Assembly (NCBI RefSeq): GCF_031181705.1
Contig: NZ_JAPSKN010000018.1
Location: forward strand, 1-50,805
From: Streptomyces sp.
GTDB taxonomy: Bacteria > Actinomycetota > Actinomycetes > Streptomycetales > Streptomycetaceae
Direction: 5' to 3'
Length of the DNA: 50,805 nucleotides
Shown here: piece after piece, positions 8,169 through 16,356 of the stretch
Layout: every line of letters starts with the position of its first letter
How positions within the stretch are numbered: the stretch's first letter is position 1
Made by a program: the position numbers and the translations under genes
Notes under the pieces: model-generated
The model's input: the letters and a program-made list of their open reading frames with translations, nothing else
What the model was told of the DNA's origin: nothing
The model's database searches: none

Positions 8169-8534
8169 GGCCCCGGGCCGTGCCTCGTGGCCGCGCTCGC
8201 GGCCCGACCGGGCGCTCGGCCGAGGACGTGCGACGGATCCGCACCCCGCGCGGGGGCGCCCTCGCCGGCCTCCGGTGTGCGCCCCGGGCGGGCCTCGACG
8301 TCCGGCGGCGCGCCCGTCAGCGCCACCCGGCCCCGGGCCGGTGGCCCTTCGTCACACACGCGCCCCCGCGGAGTGGGAGTGCGCGGTCGCACCGGGCGGC
8401 GGCTCCGGCGGCGAGGACCACGCGTCGTTCGCCGCGGGACTCCGTCGCCGCCCGTCGGGTGCCGGCACGGACCGGGTCCTCCGGTGGGACCGAGCCGCCG
8501 GCGGGCAGGCGGGGACCCGCGGCGCACGCGAAGA
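8169..8534. other. Gene-free stretch after the uridine-kinase-like gene
   Basis: About 370 bases of very GC-rich sequence with long but unconvincing open frames on both strands (Arg/Pro/Gly-rich, no ribosome binding site, no recognisable domain). I see no RNA gene or conserved element before the hairpin at 8535. Confidence 0.5.
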
Positions 8535-8573
8535 AGCGGGACTGGACGGACCCCCCGGCCCTCCAGTCCCGCT
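8535..8573. terminator. Hairpin terminator between uridine-kinase-like gene and sigQ
   Basis: AGCGGGACTGGA (8535-8546) pairs perfectly with TCCAGTCCCGCT (8562-8573) around a 15-base loop. The plus-strand side is followed by pyrimidine-rich sequence. It could end transcripts of both convergent genes, though it lies 110 bases beyond the sigQ stop. Confidence 0.65.
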
Positions 8574-8682
8574 CTCCGTTTCCCCCGTGTTCCCCCGTGT
8601 CCCCACTCTCCTGGGGAGACGCCCCCCAGCGTCTCCACAGATCCCCCGTGGGCCCCCTCTTGTGGTGCTCCCCCCCGTACCT

Positions 8683-9438
8683 TCAGGCGACGAGCTCGCC
8701 GAAGGCGTCCTCCTCGTCACGGCCGAAGCTGAGGACCTCGTCCTCCCGCAGCCGGCGCAGCGACCGCCAGATGCTGGACTTCACCGTGCCGACACTGATG
8801 TCGAGGATCTCCGCGATCTCCGGGTCCGTGCGGCCCTCGTAGTAGCGCAGGACCAGCATGGTGCGCTGGAGTTCGGGCAGCCGGGCCAGCGCCTGCCACA
8901 GGACCGCGCGCAGCTCGGTGCCGCGCATCGCGTCCGTGTCGCCGGGCGTCTCCGGCAGTTCCTCGGTCGGGTACTCGTTGAGCTTGCGGCGCCGCCAGGC
9001 GCTGATGTGCAGGTTGGTCATGGTGCGGCGGAGGTATCCGCCGACCGCGGCCTTGTCGCTGATCCGGTCCCACGCCCGGTAGGTCGAGAACAGCGCGCTC
9101 TGCAGCAGGTCCTCGGCCTCGAAGCGGTCACCGGTGAGGTGGTAGGCGGTGGCGTACAGGGAGGCGCGGCGCTCCTGGACGTAGGCGGTGAACTCCGCCT
9201 CCGTCAGTGAACGACGCTCCCCCGAGTCCTCCCCGTACGCGGCTCCCCCGTGAACCGCCCCCGTCCCCTTGCTCTCCCCCGTGCGTGCGTCAACCACCGT
9301 CATGAACCCGGTGTGCTGACGCCCGGCGCCGCGAGCGCACCCCCGCCCGCTCACAGCACCGGACTTCTCGGAACCCCGGTGCACGTCGTGCAGACGCGTG
9401 ATCACTGCGCTGGAGCTGGTGCCGTGCAGCGTGTTCAT
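8683..9438 (-). CDS. sigQ: RNA polymerase sigma factor SigQ (ECF type)
   Basis: A 251-residue ECF sigma factor. Region 2 is seen as ASLYATAYHLTGDRFEAEDLLQ... and VGGYLRRTMTNLHISAWRRR; region 4 as LPELQRTMLVLRYYEGRTDPEIAEIL with the helix-turn-helix SVGTVKSSIWRSLRRLRE. The divergent afsQ1/afsQ2 neighbour identifies it as SigQ, whose gene in S. coelicolor is an AfsQ1 target and whose product tempers antibiotic control by AfsQ1. The ATG at 9438 follows a GGGGGG run and matches the recalled N-terminus MNTLHGTS. About 100 residues precede region 2, an unusually long low-complexity N-terminal extension. Confidence 0.9.
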   Translation of the reverse strand: MNTLHGTSSSAVITRLHDVHRGSEKSGAVSGRGCARGAGRQHTGFMTVVDARTGESKGTGAVHGGAAYGEDSGERRSLTEAEFTAYVQERRASLYATAYHLTGDRFEAEDLLQSALFSTYRAWDRISDKAAVGGYLRRTMTNLHISAWRRRKLNEYPTEELPETPGDTDAMRGTELRAVLWQALARLPELQRTMLVLRYYEGRTDPEIAEILDISVGTVKSSIWRSLRRLREDEVLSFGRDEEDAFGELVA

Positions 9439-9547
9439 CTCGCGCCCCCCGTCGTGGACTTCCGGTGTGCGGCCCGCCGGTCGGGCGGGCTTCCTTGCCT
9501 GTGCCGAAAAGCTTGCCGTCGCACTTTCATGGCCGTGTCCGCCGACT

Positions 9548-9563
9548 GTCACAGACCTGTCAC
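9548..9563. promoter_or_regulatory. AfsQ1 binding site (GTnAC-N6-GTnAC direct repeat)
   Basis: GTCAC-AGACCT-GTCAC is an exact match to the published AfsQ1 recognition pattern of two GTnAC direct repeats separated by six bases. It sits between sigQ and afsQ1, as expected for activation of sigQ and autoregulation of the two-component genes. Confidence 0.8.
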
Positions 9564-9675
9564 AGGGGTCGGCCACAGGACCGACACACCTCGTCCACAG
9601 GGTTCACCGGTACCGGCGGGATCCTCTCGGGCCCACCGGTCGAACCCCGAGCCCTCCATGGGCCAGAATGAGCCC

Positions 9676-10353
9676 GTGCCTTCCCTGTTGCTGATCGAGG
9701 ACGACGACGCCATCCGGACGGCCCTGGAGCTCTCACTGACGCGCCAGGGCCACCGCGTGGCGACCGCTGCCAGCGGTGAGGACGGTCTGAAGCTGCTGCG
9801 CGAGCAGCGGCCGGATCTGATCGTGCTGGACGTGATGCTGCCCGGCATCGACGGGTTCGAGGTGTGCCGGCGCATCCGGCGCACGGACCAACTGCCGATC
9901 ATCCTGCTGACCGCGCGCAGCGACGACATCGACGTGGTGGTCGGGCTGGAGTCCGGGGCCGACGACTACGTGGTGAAACCGGTGCAGGGGCGGGTGCTGG
10001 ACGCCCGGATCCGGGCCGTGCTGCGGCGCGGCGAGCGGGAGTCCAACGACGCGGCGACGTTCGGCAGCCTCGTCATCGACCGCTCGGCGATGACCGTGAC
10101 CAAGAACGGCGAGGACCTCCAGCTCACGCCGACCGAGCTGCGGCTGCTGCTGGAGCTGAGCCGGCGGCCCGGGCAGGCGCTGTCGCGGCAGCAGCTGCTG
10201 CGGCTGGTGTGGGAGCACGACTACCTGGGCGACTCGCGGCTGGTGGACGCCTGTGTCCAGCGGCTGCGCGCCAAGGTCGAGGACGTGCCGTCGTCCCCGA
10301 CGCTGATCCGTACCGTGCGGGGTGTCGGCTACCGGCTGGATCCGCCTCAGTGA
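9676..10353 (+). CDS. afsQ1: Two-component response regulator AfsQ1
   Basis: A 225-residue OmpR/PhoB-type regulator, the same length as S. coelicolor AfsQ1. The receiver domain has the acidic pocket IEDDD near residues 7-11, the phospho-acceptor Asp52 in VLDVMLPG, Thr in LLTARSDD and Lys in VVKPVQG. The C-terminal winged helix contains LTPTELRLLLELSRRPGQ and ends RTVRGVGYRLD. The GTG at 9676 gives the known start; the frame is open well upstream. It overlaps afsQ2 by 4 bases (GTGA). In S. coelicolor it controls actinorhodin, undecylprodigiosin and CDA production, nitrogen metabolism and sigQ in response to nutritional stress, notably glutamate. Confidence 0.95.
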   Translation: MPSLLLIEDDDAIRTALELSLTRQGHRVATAASGEDGLKLLREQRPDLIVLDVMLPGIDGFEVCRRIRRTDQLPIILLTARSDDIDVVVGLESGADDYVVKPVQGRVLDARIRAVLRRGERESNDAATFGSLVIDRSAMTVTKNGEDLQLTPTELRLLLELSRRPGQALSRQQLLRLVWEHDYLGDSRLVDACVQRLRAKVEDVPSSPTLIRTVRGVGYRLDPPQ

Positions 10354-11957
10354 CCCAGCAGCACCCAGGGGGGACCCGCGGCTGGACCGCGGCACGCAAG
10401 GGAGTTCTGTCGCGGCTGCGCTTCACCAGCCTGCGGCTGAGGCTGGTCCTCGTCTTCGGCCTGGTGGCCCTGACGGCGGCCGTGTCCGCGTCCGGCATCG
10501 CGTACTGGCTCAACCGCGAGGCCGTGCTCACCCGCACCCAGGACGCCGTGCTGCGGGACTTCGAGCAGGAGATGCAGAACCGGGCGAGCGCGCTGCCCGA
10601 GCAGCCGACGCAGGACGAACTGCAGCACACGGCCGGCCAGATGGCGGGCAGCGACCAGCGCTTCAGCGTGCTGCTGGTGGCCCGCAACGCCGACGGGAAG
10701 ACCGTCTACGGCAGCTCCGGCGGGCTGAGCGGCTTCTCGCTGCGGGACGTGCCGGTGTCGCTGCGCACTGCGGTGAACAAGAGGCAGCAGGCCGACGGGT
10801 CCGACAAGCACCCGTACCACCTGTACTGGCAGCGGATAGTCGACCACGACACCCCCTACCTCGTGGCGGGTACGCGGGTGATCGGCGGCGGTCCGACCGG
10901 CTACATGCTCAAGTCGCTGGAGCCGGAGGCCAAGGACCTCAACTCGCTGGCCTGGTCGCTGGGGATCGCCACGGGTCTCGCGCTGATCGGCTCGGCGCTG
11001 CTCGCGCAGGCCGCGGCGACGACCGTGCTGAAGCCGGTGCAGCGGCTCGGGGCGGCCGCCCGGCGGCTCGGCGAGGGCAAGCTGGACACCCGGCTGCGGG
11101 TGTCCGGGACCGACGAACTGGCCGATTTGTCACGGACGTTCAACAACGCGGCCGAGGCGCTGGAGAAACGGGTCGCCGACATGGCCGCGCGGGACGAGGC
11201 GTCCCGGCGGTTCGTCGCGGACATGAGCCATGAGCTGCGGACGCCGCTGACCGCCATCACCGCCGTCACGGAGGTGCTGGAGGAGGAGCTGGAGGCGGAG
11301 ACCGGCAGCATGGACCCGATGATCGAGCCGGCCGTACGGCTCGTCGTCAGCGAGACCCGGCGGCTGAACGACCTGGTCGAGAACCTGATGGAGGTCACCC
11401 GCTTCGACGCGGGCACCGCCCGGCTCGTGCTGGACGACGTCGACATCGCCGACCAGATCACCGCCTGCGTCGACGCCCGCGCCTGGCTGGACGCGGTCGA
11501 GCTGGACGCCGAGCGCGGCATCCACGCCCGGCTGGACCCGCGCCGGCTGGACGTCATCCTGGCGAACCTCATCGGCAACGCGCTCAAGCACGGCGGCTCC
11601 CCGGTGCGGGTGTCCGTCCGCGAGGAGGACGACTCCCTCGTCATCCAGGTGCAGGACCACGGACCCGGCATCCCCGAGGACGTCCTGCCGCACGTCTTCG
11701 ACCGCTTCTACAAGGCCAGCGCCTCCCGGCCGCGCTCCGAGGGCAGCGGCCTGGGCCTGTCCATCGCCCTGGAGAACGCCCATATCCACGGCGGCGAGAT
11801 CACCGCGGCCAACTCCCCCGACTCGGGCGCCGTGTTCACCCTGCGCCTCCCGCGCGACTCCTCCGAACCCGGGGAGCGGCCCGCCGGGGACGGCGAGGAG
11901 CCGGGGGACGACGCGGGCCACGACACGGATGAGGACGCGAAGGGGGACGCCCGATGA
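10350..11957 (+). CDS. afsQ2: Sensor histidine kinase AfsQ2
   Basis: A 535-residue membrane kinase. A first transmembrane helix (about residues 20-45) and a second (about 190-212) flank an extracytoplasmic sensor domain. A HAMP linker and the dimerisation helix with phospho-acceptor His in MSHELRTPLTAI near 290 follow, then the ATPase domain with the N box (ANLIGNALKHGG), G1 (DHGPGIP) and G2 (GSGLGLSIA). An acidic tail rich in Gly, Asp and Glu closes the protein. The GTG start overlaps the afsQ1 stop. It phosphorylates AfsQ1. It overlaps the following lipoprotein gene by 4 bases, so the three genes form an operon. Confidence 0.95.
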   Translation: MTQQHPGGTRGWTAARKGVLSRLRFTSLRLRLVLVFGLVALTAAVSASGIAYWLNREAVLTRTQDAVLRDFEQEMQNRASALPEQPTQDELQHTAGQMAGSDQRFSVLLVARNADGKTVYGSSGGLSGFSLRDVPVSLRTAVNKRQQADGSDKHPYHLYWQRIVDHDTPYLVAGTRVIGGGPTGYMLKSLEPEAKDLNSLAWSLGIATGLALIGSALLAQAAATTVLKPVQRLGAAARRLGEGKLDTRLRVSGTDELADLSRTFNNAAEALEKRVADMAARDEASRRFVADMSHELRTPLTAITAVTEVLEEELEAETGSMDPMIEPAVRLVVSETRRLNDLVENLMEVTRFDAGTARLVLDDVDIADQITACVDARAWLDAVELDAERGIHARLDPRRLDVILANLIGNALKHGGSPVRVSVREEDDSLVIQVQDHGPGIPEDVLPHVFDRFYKASASRPRSEGSGLGLSIALENAHIHGGEITAANSPDSGAVFTLRLPRDSSEPGERPAGDGEEPGDDAGHDTDEDAKGDAR

Positions 11958-12676
11958 CCGTACGACGTCCACGGGCCGCGGCAGGGGCACGCGGTGCGGG
12001 CCCGGTGGCGCCCGGGAGGGCCCTCACGGCCCCGGCGGCGCGGAGGACTCGGGACCGGCGGTGGCGGCGCCCGGCGCGCGTGTCCCGGCTGGCCGGTCTC
12101 CCGGTACTCGCCGTGCTGCTGGCCGGGTGCGGGATCCGGGCCACCGAAGTGCCGACGAACTACGGGCCCGCGCCCTCGCGGGTGCAGTGTTCGCTCGCCG
12201 AGCCGGACGGGTCGGCGCAGGCCGCCCGGGGCCTGCCGGTGCAGGTGTTCCTGTTGTGCGGCTCCCAGCTCGTCACCGTCGACCGGACCGTGCGGGTACC
12301 GGACGGCACGGCCGACTCCGAGCGGCGCATCCTGGTCGCACAGGGCCTGCTGGACCAGCTCGCGCAGCCGCCCTCGCCCGCCGAGAAGGAGGCCGGGTAC
12401 AGCACCGACGTACGCGGCGGCATCACGGTGGGCGGGCCCCGGCCCGGCGACCCGGACGACACGCTGCGGCTGGGCACGGCGCCGGACAGCCTCACCTCGT
12501 ACGCCCTCGCGCAGATCGTCTGCACCTTCTCCGACTCGACGGCCGCCGAGGGCGACGGCTCGGTGGTCCTGGCGGGCCCCGGGGCCGAGCGGCCGCGCCG
12601 CTACGAGTGCACCGACGAGGTGCGGGCCCGCCCGGGCAGCACGGCACCGCCCTCCAAGGAGGTCGCCGCGGAGTGA
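11954..12676 (+). CDS. AfsQ-operon lipoprotein
   Basis: A 240-residue protein translationally coupled to afsQ2 by an ATGA overlap. About 45 basic residues precede a hydrophobic stretch ending in the lipobox LLAGC near residue 58, so lipid attachment to that cysteine is predicted despite an unusually long N-region. The mature domain has four cysteines (for example VQCSLAEP, FLLCGSQ, VCTFSD, YECTDE) and weakly resembles GerMN-type domains. It corresponds to the lipoprotein gene at the end of the S. coelicolor afsQ operon. A role in modulating AfsQ2 sensing from the outer face is plausible but inferred. Confidence 0.8.
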   Translation: MTVRRPRAAAGARGAGPVAPGRALTAPAARRTRDRRWRRPARVSRLAGLPVLAVLLAGCGIRATEVPTNYGPAPSRVQCSLAEPDGSAQAARGLPVQVFLLCGSQLVTVDRTVRVPDGTADSERRILVAQGLLDQLAQPPSPAEKEAGYSTDVRGGITVGGPRPGDPDDTLRLGTAPDSLTSYALAQIVCTFSDSTAAEGDGSVVLAGPGAERPRRYECTDEVRARPGSTAPPSKEVAAE

Positions 12677-12761
12677 CGCGGACCCGCTGTGGCGCATGCC
12701 TCACCGCCGTACCGGGGCCCCTCCCGGAACCGATCCCGCCGCAGGCGGCGTCTAGGGGGGC

Positions 12762-13346
12762 GTGCAGCGTCAAGGCTCCATCGGCGGCAGCGCCGCGTTC
12801 CGTATCCGGGTGACAGGGGGTGTCCTCCTCGTCGCGCATCTCGCGTTCGTCGCCTGGCTGACGCTGCGGCCGCTGGACGTGCCCTGGGTGATGCCCGCCA
12901 ATCTGCGGCCCTTCGCCGGCATCCGGGCCGACCTGGCCCTGGGCTGGCCGCAGGCGGTCCGCCCCATCGGCGAGAAGCTGGCCCTGCTCGCCCCACTGGG
13001 CGTGCTGCTGCCGATGGCGAGCGGCCGGCTGGTCGTCTCGCCCCTGGTGTCCCTGCTGCGCACCGCCGCGGCCGGCGCCCTGCTGTCGCTGGGCATCGAA
13101 CTGCTGCAGACCGGGGTTCCCGGCCAGGTCGTCGACGTGGACTCGCTGTTCGTGAACACCGCGGGCGTCGTCCTCGCGCACCTCGCGCTGGTGCCCGCCG
13201 GCCGCTCCTGGCTGCGCCGCCGCACCGGCGCGTACCCACCCCGCGCGCCCCTGGCCGTGGAGGAGCCGGCTCAGGGTCGGACCCCGACGATTCCCAGGGT
13301 CGGGATCGCCCCGTGGAGCGACGCTTTACCCCCTTCGTCTCCGTAG
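12762..13346 (+). CDS. VanZ-like membrane protein
   Basis: A 194-residue protein with about four transmembrane segments (near 20-38, 67-85, 95-112 and 126-145) and the VanZ-family signatures GEKLALLAPLGVLLP and SLGIELLQTGVPGQVVDVDSL, where the acidic and Gln residues of the family core are kept. VanZ-like proteins alter teicoplanin susceptibility in enterococci, but most family members, including this one, have no established role. The GTG at 12762 follows GGGGGG closely. It lies 85 bases after the AfsQ lipoprotein gene and directly before the PspC-like gene. The last 35 residues are proline-rich. Confidence 0.75.
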   Translation: MQRQGSIGGSAAFRIRVTGGVLLVAHLAFVAWLTLRPLDVPWVMPANLRPFAGIRADLALGWPQAVRPIGEKLALLAPLGVLLPMASGRLVVSPLVSLLRTAAAGALLSLGIELLQTGVPGQVVDVDSLFVNTAGVVLAHLALVPAGRSWLRRRTGAYPPRAPLAVEEPAQGRTPTIPRVGIAPWSDALPPSSP

Positions 13347-13411
13347 CGTGGAGTGCAGATGGGGTACTCGGACCAGAGGCCTCACGCACACCGACGGTGA
13401 AGGAGCCGCAC

Positions 13412-13624
13412 ATGTCCCGCCCCGCCCGCCCCACCCACGGCCGCATGATCGGCGGAGTGTGCGCCGCACTGGCACGGCGCTTCGGCACCTCCGCGACGAC
13501 GATGCGGGTGATCTTCCTGGTCTCCTGCCTGCTGCCCGGCCCGCAGTTCCTGCTCTACATCGCCCTGTGGATCCTGCTGCCCGCGGAGAGCGGGACGCAG
13601 GGCAAGGCGCAGACGGCCTGGTGA
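13412..13624 (+). CDS. Small PspC-domain membrane protein
   Basis: A 70-residue protein made up of a PspC domain: basic HGRMIGGVCAALARRFG, the TSATTMRVIFLVSCLLPG hydrophobic stretch, and YIALWILLPAE. PspC proteins are small membrane proteins linked to envelope stress in enterobacteria; stand-alone copies are common in Streptomyces and have unknown function. The ATG at 13412 is chosen for the AAGGAG eight bases upstream. The open frame continues far upstream but is a shadow of the VanZ-like gene. Confidence 0.85.
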   Translation: MSRPARPTHGRMIGGVCAALARRFGTSATTMRVIFLVSCLLPGPQFLLYIALWILLPAESGTQGKAQTAW

Positions 13625-13641
13625 CGCACCCGCGCCGGAAC

Positions 13642-13684
13642 GCCGGTGGGGCGCACCCCGTGTCCACGGGTGCGCCCCACCGGC
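13642..13684. terminator. Strong bidirectional hairpin terminator
   Basis: GCCGGTGGGGCGCACCC pairs perfectly over 17 bases with GGGTGCGCCCCACCGGC around a 9-base loop. It lies between the convergent PspC-like gene and the small secreted protein gene and can serve both. Confidence 0.85.
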
Positions 13685-13706
13685 GTGTGTCCGCCTCGGC
13701 GTACGG

Positions 13707-14063
13707 TCAGCCGACCGGCACGCCGTTCACCGGCAGGCCGTGCGTGGGCAGGCCCTGCACCGGGAGACCGCCCAGCAGCTTGGCGGCGGGGCCGGTCGGG
13801 CCCTCGGCCAGCAGCTGCTCGGCCACCGGCTGGGCGGCGGCGAGACCGGCACTGGCCGCCGTCTGCCCCTGGCCCAGCGCCTCGCCCGAGCCCGGCAGCG
13901 TCTGGGAGAACTGCTCCGCCGGGAGCGCCGTGGTGACGGTCTCGAGCGTCTGGGCGGTGTCCGGAAGGGCCGGGGCGGCGGCGTTGGCGGCACCGGCGCC
14001 GGCGGCGGCGAAGGCGGCACCGAGAGCGGCGACACCGAGGGACTTGGCAGCAGACTGCTTCAT
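13707..14063 (-). CDS. Small secreted protein with Gly-Leu-Pro-Val repeats
   Basis: A 118-residue exported protein. The signal peptide MKQSAAKSLGVAAL... is followed by a probable cut after AANA near residue 28. The mature chain is rich in Ala, Leu, Pro and Gln and ends with an imperfect repeat (GLPV-QGLPTH-GLPV-NGVPVG). It has no cysteine or catalytic motif. The ATG at 14063 is chosen for GAGGACG upstream and for the start of the signal peptide. It is similar in design to the protein encoded at 7003-7413. Function is unknown; a surface or cell-wall-associated role would be a guess. Confidence 0.7.
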   Translation of the reverse strand: MKQSAAKSLGVAALGAAFAAAGAGAANAAAPALPDTAQTLETVTTALPAEQFSQTLPGSGEALGQGQTAASAGLAAAQPVAEQLLAEGPTGPAAKLLGGLPVQGLPTHGLPVNGVPVG

Positions 14064-14204
14064 GAAAGGCGTCCTCGTAATGGGATGACGGGGTGTGTGA
14101 GCGGTCCAGCGACCGTAGACACCCAGCGCCGCTCGCCGCAAACATCGAAATGCGGACGGATTGTGAACACCGCCCGCACCCGCTGTGCGCCGATTCCCGC
14201 CCGG

Positions 14205-15362
14205 TCAGCCCTCGGAGGGTGAAGAACCGCTGGTGGAGGCGGTTTGACGGAACAGCCATTCGGATTTCAGCTCGGCATATCCGGGCTTGATCACGTCATT
14301 GATCATGGCCAGTCGTTCATCGAAAGGAATGAACGCTGATTTCATCGCATTGACGGAGAACCACTGCATGTCGTCGAGCGTGTAACCGAACGCCTCGACA
14401 AGGTGCTCGAATTCCCGGCTCATGCTGGTGTGGGACATCAGGCGGTTGTCCGTGTTGACCGTGGCCCGGAAGTGCAGCCGGCGCAGCAACCCGATGGGGT
14501 GTTCGGCGTACGAGGAGGCGGCACCGGTCTGGAGGTTGGAGCTCGGGCACAGCTCCAGCGGGATGCGCTTGTCGCGGACGTACGAGGCGAGCCGCCCGAG
14601 TTCGACCCGGCCGTCCTCGTGGACCTGGATGTCGTCGATGATCCGCACGCCGTGCCCGAGCCGGTCGGCGCCGCACCACTGCAGGGCCTGCCAGATGGAC
14701 GGCAGCCCGAAGGCCTCGCCGGCGTGGATGGTGAAGTGGTTGTTCTCGCGCTTGAGGTACTCGAAGGCGTCGAGGTGCCGGGTGGGCGGGTAGCCGGCCT
14801 CGGCACCCGCGATGTCGAAGCCGACGACACCCAGGTCGCGGTAGCGGTTGGCGAGTTCGGCGATCTCCAGGGCCCGGGCGGCGTGCCGCATGGCGGTGAG
14901 CAGGGCGCCGACGCGGATGCGCAGTCCGGCCTCCCGGGCGCGCCGCTCCCCTTCCCGGAAGCCCTCGTTGACGGCCTCGACGACCTCTTCGAGGCCGAGC
15001 CCGCCTTCCAGGTGCTGCTCGGGCGCGTAGCGCACCTCGGCGTAGACGACGCCGTCGGCGGCGAGGTCCTCGGCGCACTCGGCGGCGACCCGGACCAGGG
15101 CGTCGCGGGTCTGCATGACGGCGACGGTGTGGGAGAAGGTCTCCAGATACCGCTCCAGGGAACCGGAGTCGGCGGCCTCGCGGAACCAGAGGCCGAGCTT
15201 CTCCGGGTCGGTCTCGGGAAGCCGGGTGTAGCCGTTGCCGCGGGCGAGTTCGACGATGGTGGCGGGGCGCAGGCCGCCGTCGAGATGGTCGTGCAGCAGA
15301 ACCTTGGGCGCCCGGCGGATCTGGTCCGGAGTCGGGGTGTTCGCGATGGTCTGGCTCGTCAT
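14205..15362 (-). CDS. add: Adenosine deaminase
   Basis: A 385-residue adenosine deaminase, which converts adenosine and deoxyadenosine to inosine and deoxyinosine. The metal ligands sit in HDHLDGG near residue 24, the catalytic His/Glu in TIHAGEAFG near 217, the GADRLGHG helix near 233, and the SSN and NTDN segments near 280-310. Length and order are standard. The ATG at 15362 gives the usual N-terminus. A copy of the shared palindrome lies 15 bases upstream of the start, tying add to the nucleoside regulon. The 3' end lies 141 bases from the start of the small secreted protein gene on the same strand. Confidence 0.95.
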   Translation of the reverse strand: MTSQTIANTPTPDQIRRAPKVLLHDHLDGGLRPATIVELARGNGYTRLPETDPEKLGLWFREAADSGSLERYLETFSHTVAVMQTRDALVRVAAECAEDLAADGVVYAEVRYAPEQHLEGGLGLEEVVEAVNEGFREGERRAREAGLRIRVGALLTAMRHAARALEIAELANRYRDLGVVGFDIAGAEAGYPPTRHLDAFEYLKRENNHFTIHAGEAFGLPSIWQALQWCGADRLGHGVRIIDDIQVHEDGRVELGRLASYVRDKRIPLELCPSSNLQTGAASSYAEHPIGLLRRLHFRATVNTDNRLMSHTSMSREFEHLVEAFGYTLDDMQWFSVNAMKSAFIPFDERLAMINDVIKPGYAELKSEWLFRQTASTSGSSPSEG

Positions 15363-15377
15363 TTCCGCACTCTAACT

Positions 15378-15391
15378 CCTACGCGCGTAGA
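15378..15391. promoter_or_regulatory. Nucleoside-regulon operator copy 2 (add)
   Basis: CCTACGCGCGTAGA contains the same perfect 12-base palindrome as the deoC copy. On the minus strand it runs straight into TAGGAGTTAGAGT, where TAGAGT can act as a -10 box, and it ends 15 bases before the add start codon. Confidence 0.75.
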
Positions 15392-15485
15392 CGGCGCGTC
15401 CTCGACTGCTTGACGTTTCCGTCGATATGTAACGGTGACCGCCGGGACAGGTCGAGTACACCCGGCCTTCTGACACTGTTCTGTC

Positions 15486-16244
15486 ATGGCACACCAAGCG
15501 ACGCCGGCGCGCAGGGCCCGGTTGGGAAGGACACTCGGACCGGAGCCGACGGCGGTGAGCGGCGTGGTGCTGCTGCTTCCCGGCGGTGACGAGGTCTCCA
15601 GCCGCAGGCCGTCGCCGCTGCTGGCGACCGCCTCCGTGCGCGCCCTGGGGCGCCGGCTGGCCCGCGCCGGCCGGGAGGAGGGGTTCGCCGCGCACGTGGT
15701 GCACTACCGCTGCCGCGGCTGGAACGGCAGCGAGGCGAATCTCGCGCGCGACGCGGCCTGGGCCGCGGACGAGGCCGTACGGCGCTACGGAGACGTTCCG
15801 GTCTGCCTCGCCGGGGTGGGGATGGGCGGGCGGGCGGCGCTGCACGCGGGTGGGCACGAGGCCGTCAACTCCGTGGTGGCGCTCGCCCCCTGGCTGCCGG
15901 AGGAGGACGTGGCGGCGCCACCCGAACCGGTGAGGCAACTGGTGGGCCGGCAGGTGCTGATCGTGCACGGCACGAACGACGGGCGGACGGACCCGGAGTT
16001 GTCGTTCCGGCTGGCGGCGCGGGCGAAGAAGGCGAACCGGGACGTGTGCCGGTTCGAAGTGCACGCGGACGGGCACGGGTTGCACCAGTACCGGGACGAA
16101 GTGCTGGCGCTGGCCGAGGACTTCGTGATGGGGGCGGTGTTCGGGCGGCCCGTGTCGCGGCCCGTGCGGGATGCGCTGGCCGCGCCGCCGCCGTTGGGGT
16201 TGCGGATGCCGTTGGCGGCGGGGTTCAGTCCGTCGCGGGGGTAG
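15486..16244 (+). CDS. Alpha/beta-hydrolase-like protein with altered nucleophile elbow
   Basis: A 252-residue protein with the alpha/beta-hydrolase layout: GVVLLLPGGDE as first strand and oxyanion loop, HVVHYRCRGWNG, the strand-turn-helix VCLAGVGMGGRAALHAGG near residues 105-122, the late Asp strand VLIVHGTNDGRTDP near 160, and His in EVHADGHGL near 195. The central residue of the GxSxG elbow is Gly (G-V-G-M-G) instead of Ser, so ordinary serine-hydrolase activity is unlikely. Homologues are annotated alpha/beta hydrolase or dienelactone-hydrolase-like. It is divergent from add. The C-terminal 35 residues are rich in Pro and Arg. Confidence 0.75.
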   Translation: MAHQATPARRARLGRTLGPEPTAVSGVVLLLPGGDEVSSRRPSPLLATASVRALGRRLARAGREEGFAAHVVHYRCRGWNGSEANLARDAAWAADEAVRRYGDVPVCLAGVGMGGRAALHAGGHEAVNSVVALAPWLPEEDVAAPPEPVRQLVGRQVLIVHGTNDGRTDPELSFRLAARAKKANRDVCRFEVHADGHGLHQYRDEVLALAEDFVMGAVFGRPVSRPVRDALAAPPPLGLRMPLAAGFSPSRG

Positions 16245-16356
16245 CGCCGTCCGGCTGCCGGCGGTTCCCGGGGTGCGGGTCCGTGGCGGTCGCTCGCGCG
16301 GTTCCCCGCGCCCCTTCAGGTTTCCCCGCACCCCTTCAGGTGGGGAGCGGGCCCCT

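Noticed and set aside
8169..8682. Overlapping open frames between the uridine-kinase-like gene and sigQ
   Set aside because: They are Pro/Arg-rich, lack ribosome binding sites and domains, and span a terminator-like hairpin.
9439..9675. Extending afsQ1 upstream to the first start of its open frame (9250)
   Set aside because: The known protein is 225 residues and starts at GTG 9676; the extension would run across the AfsQ1 site and into sigQ.
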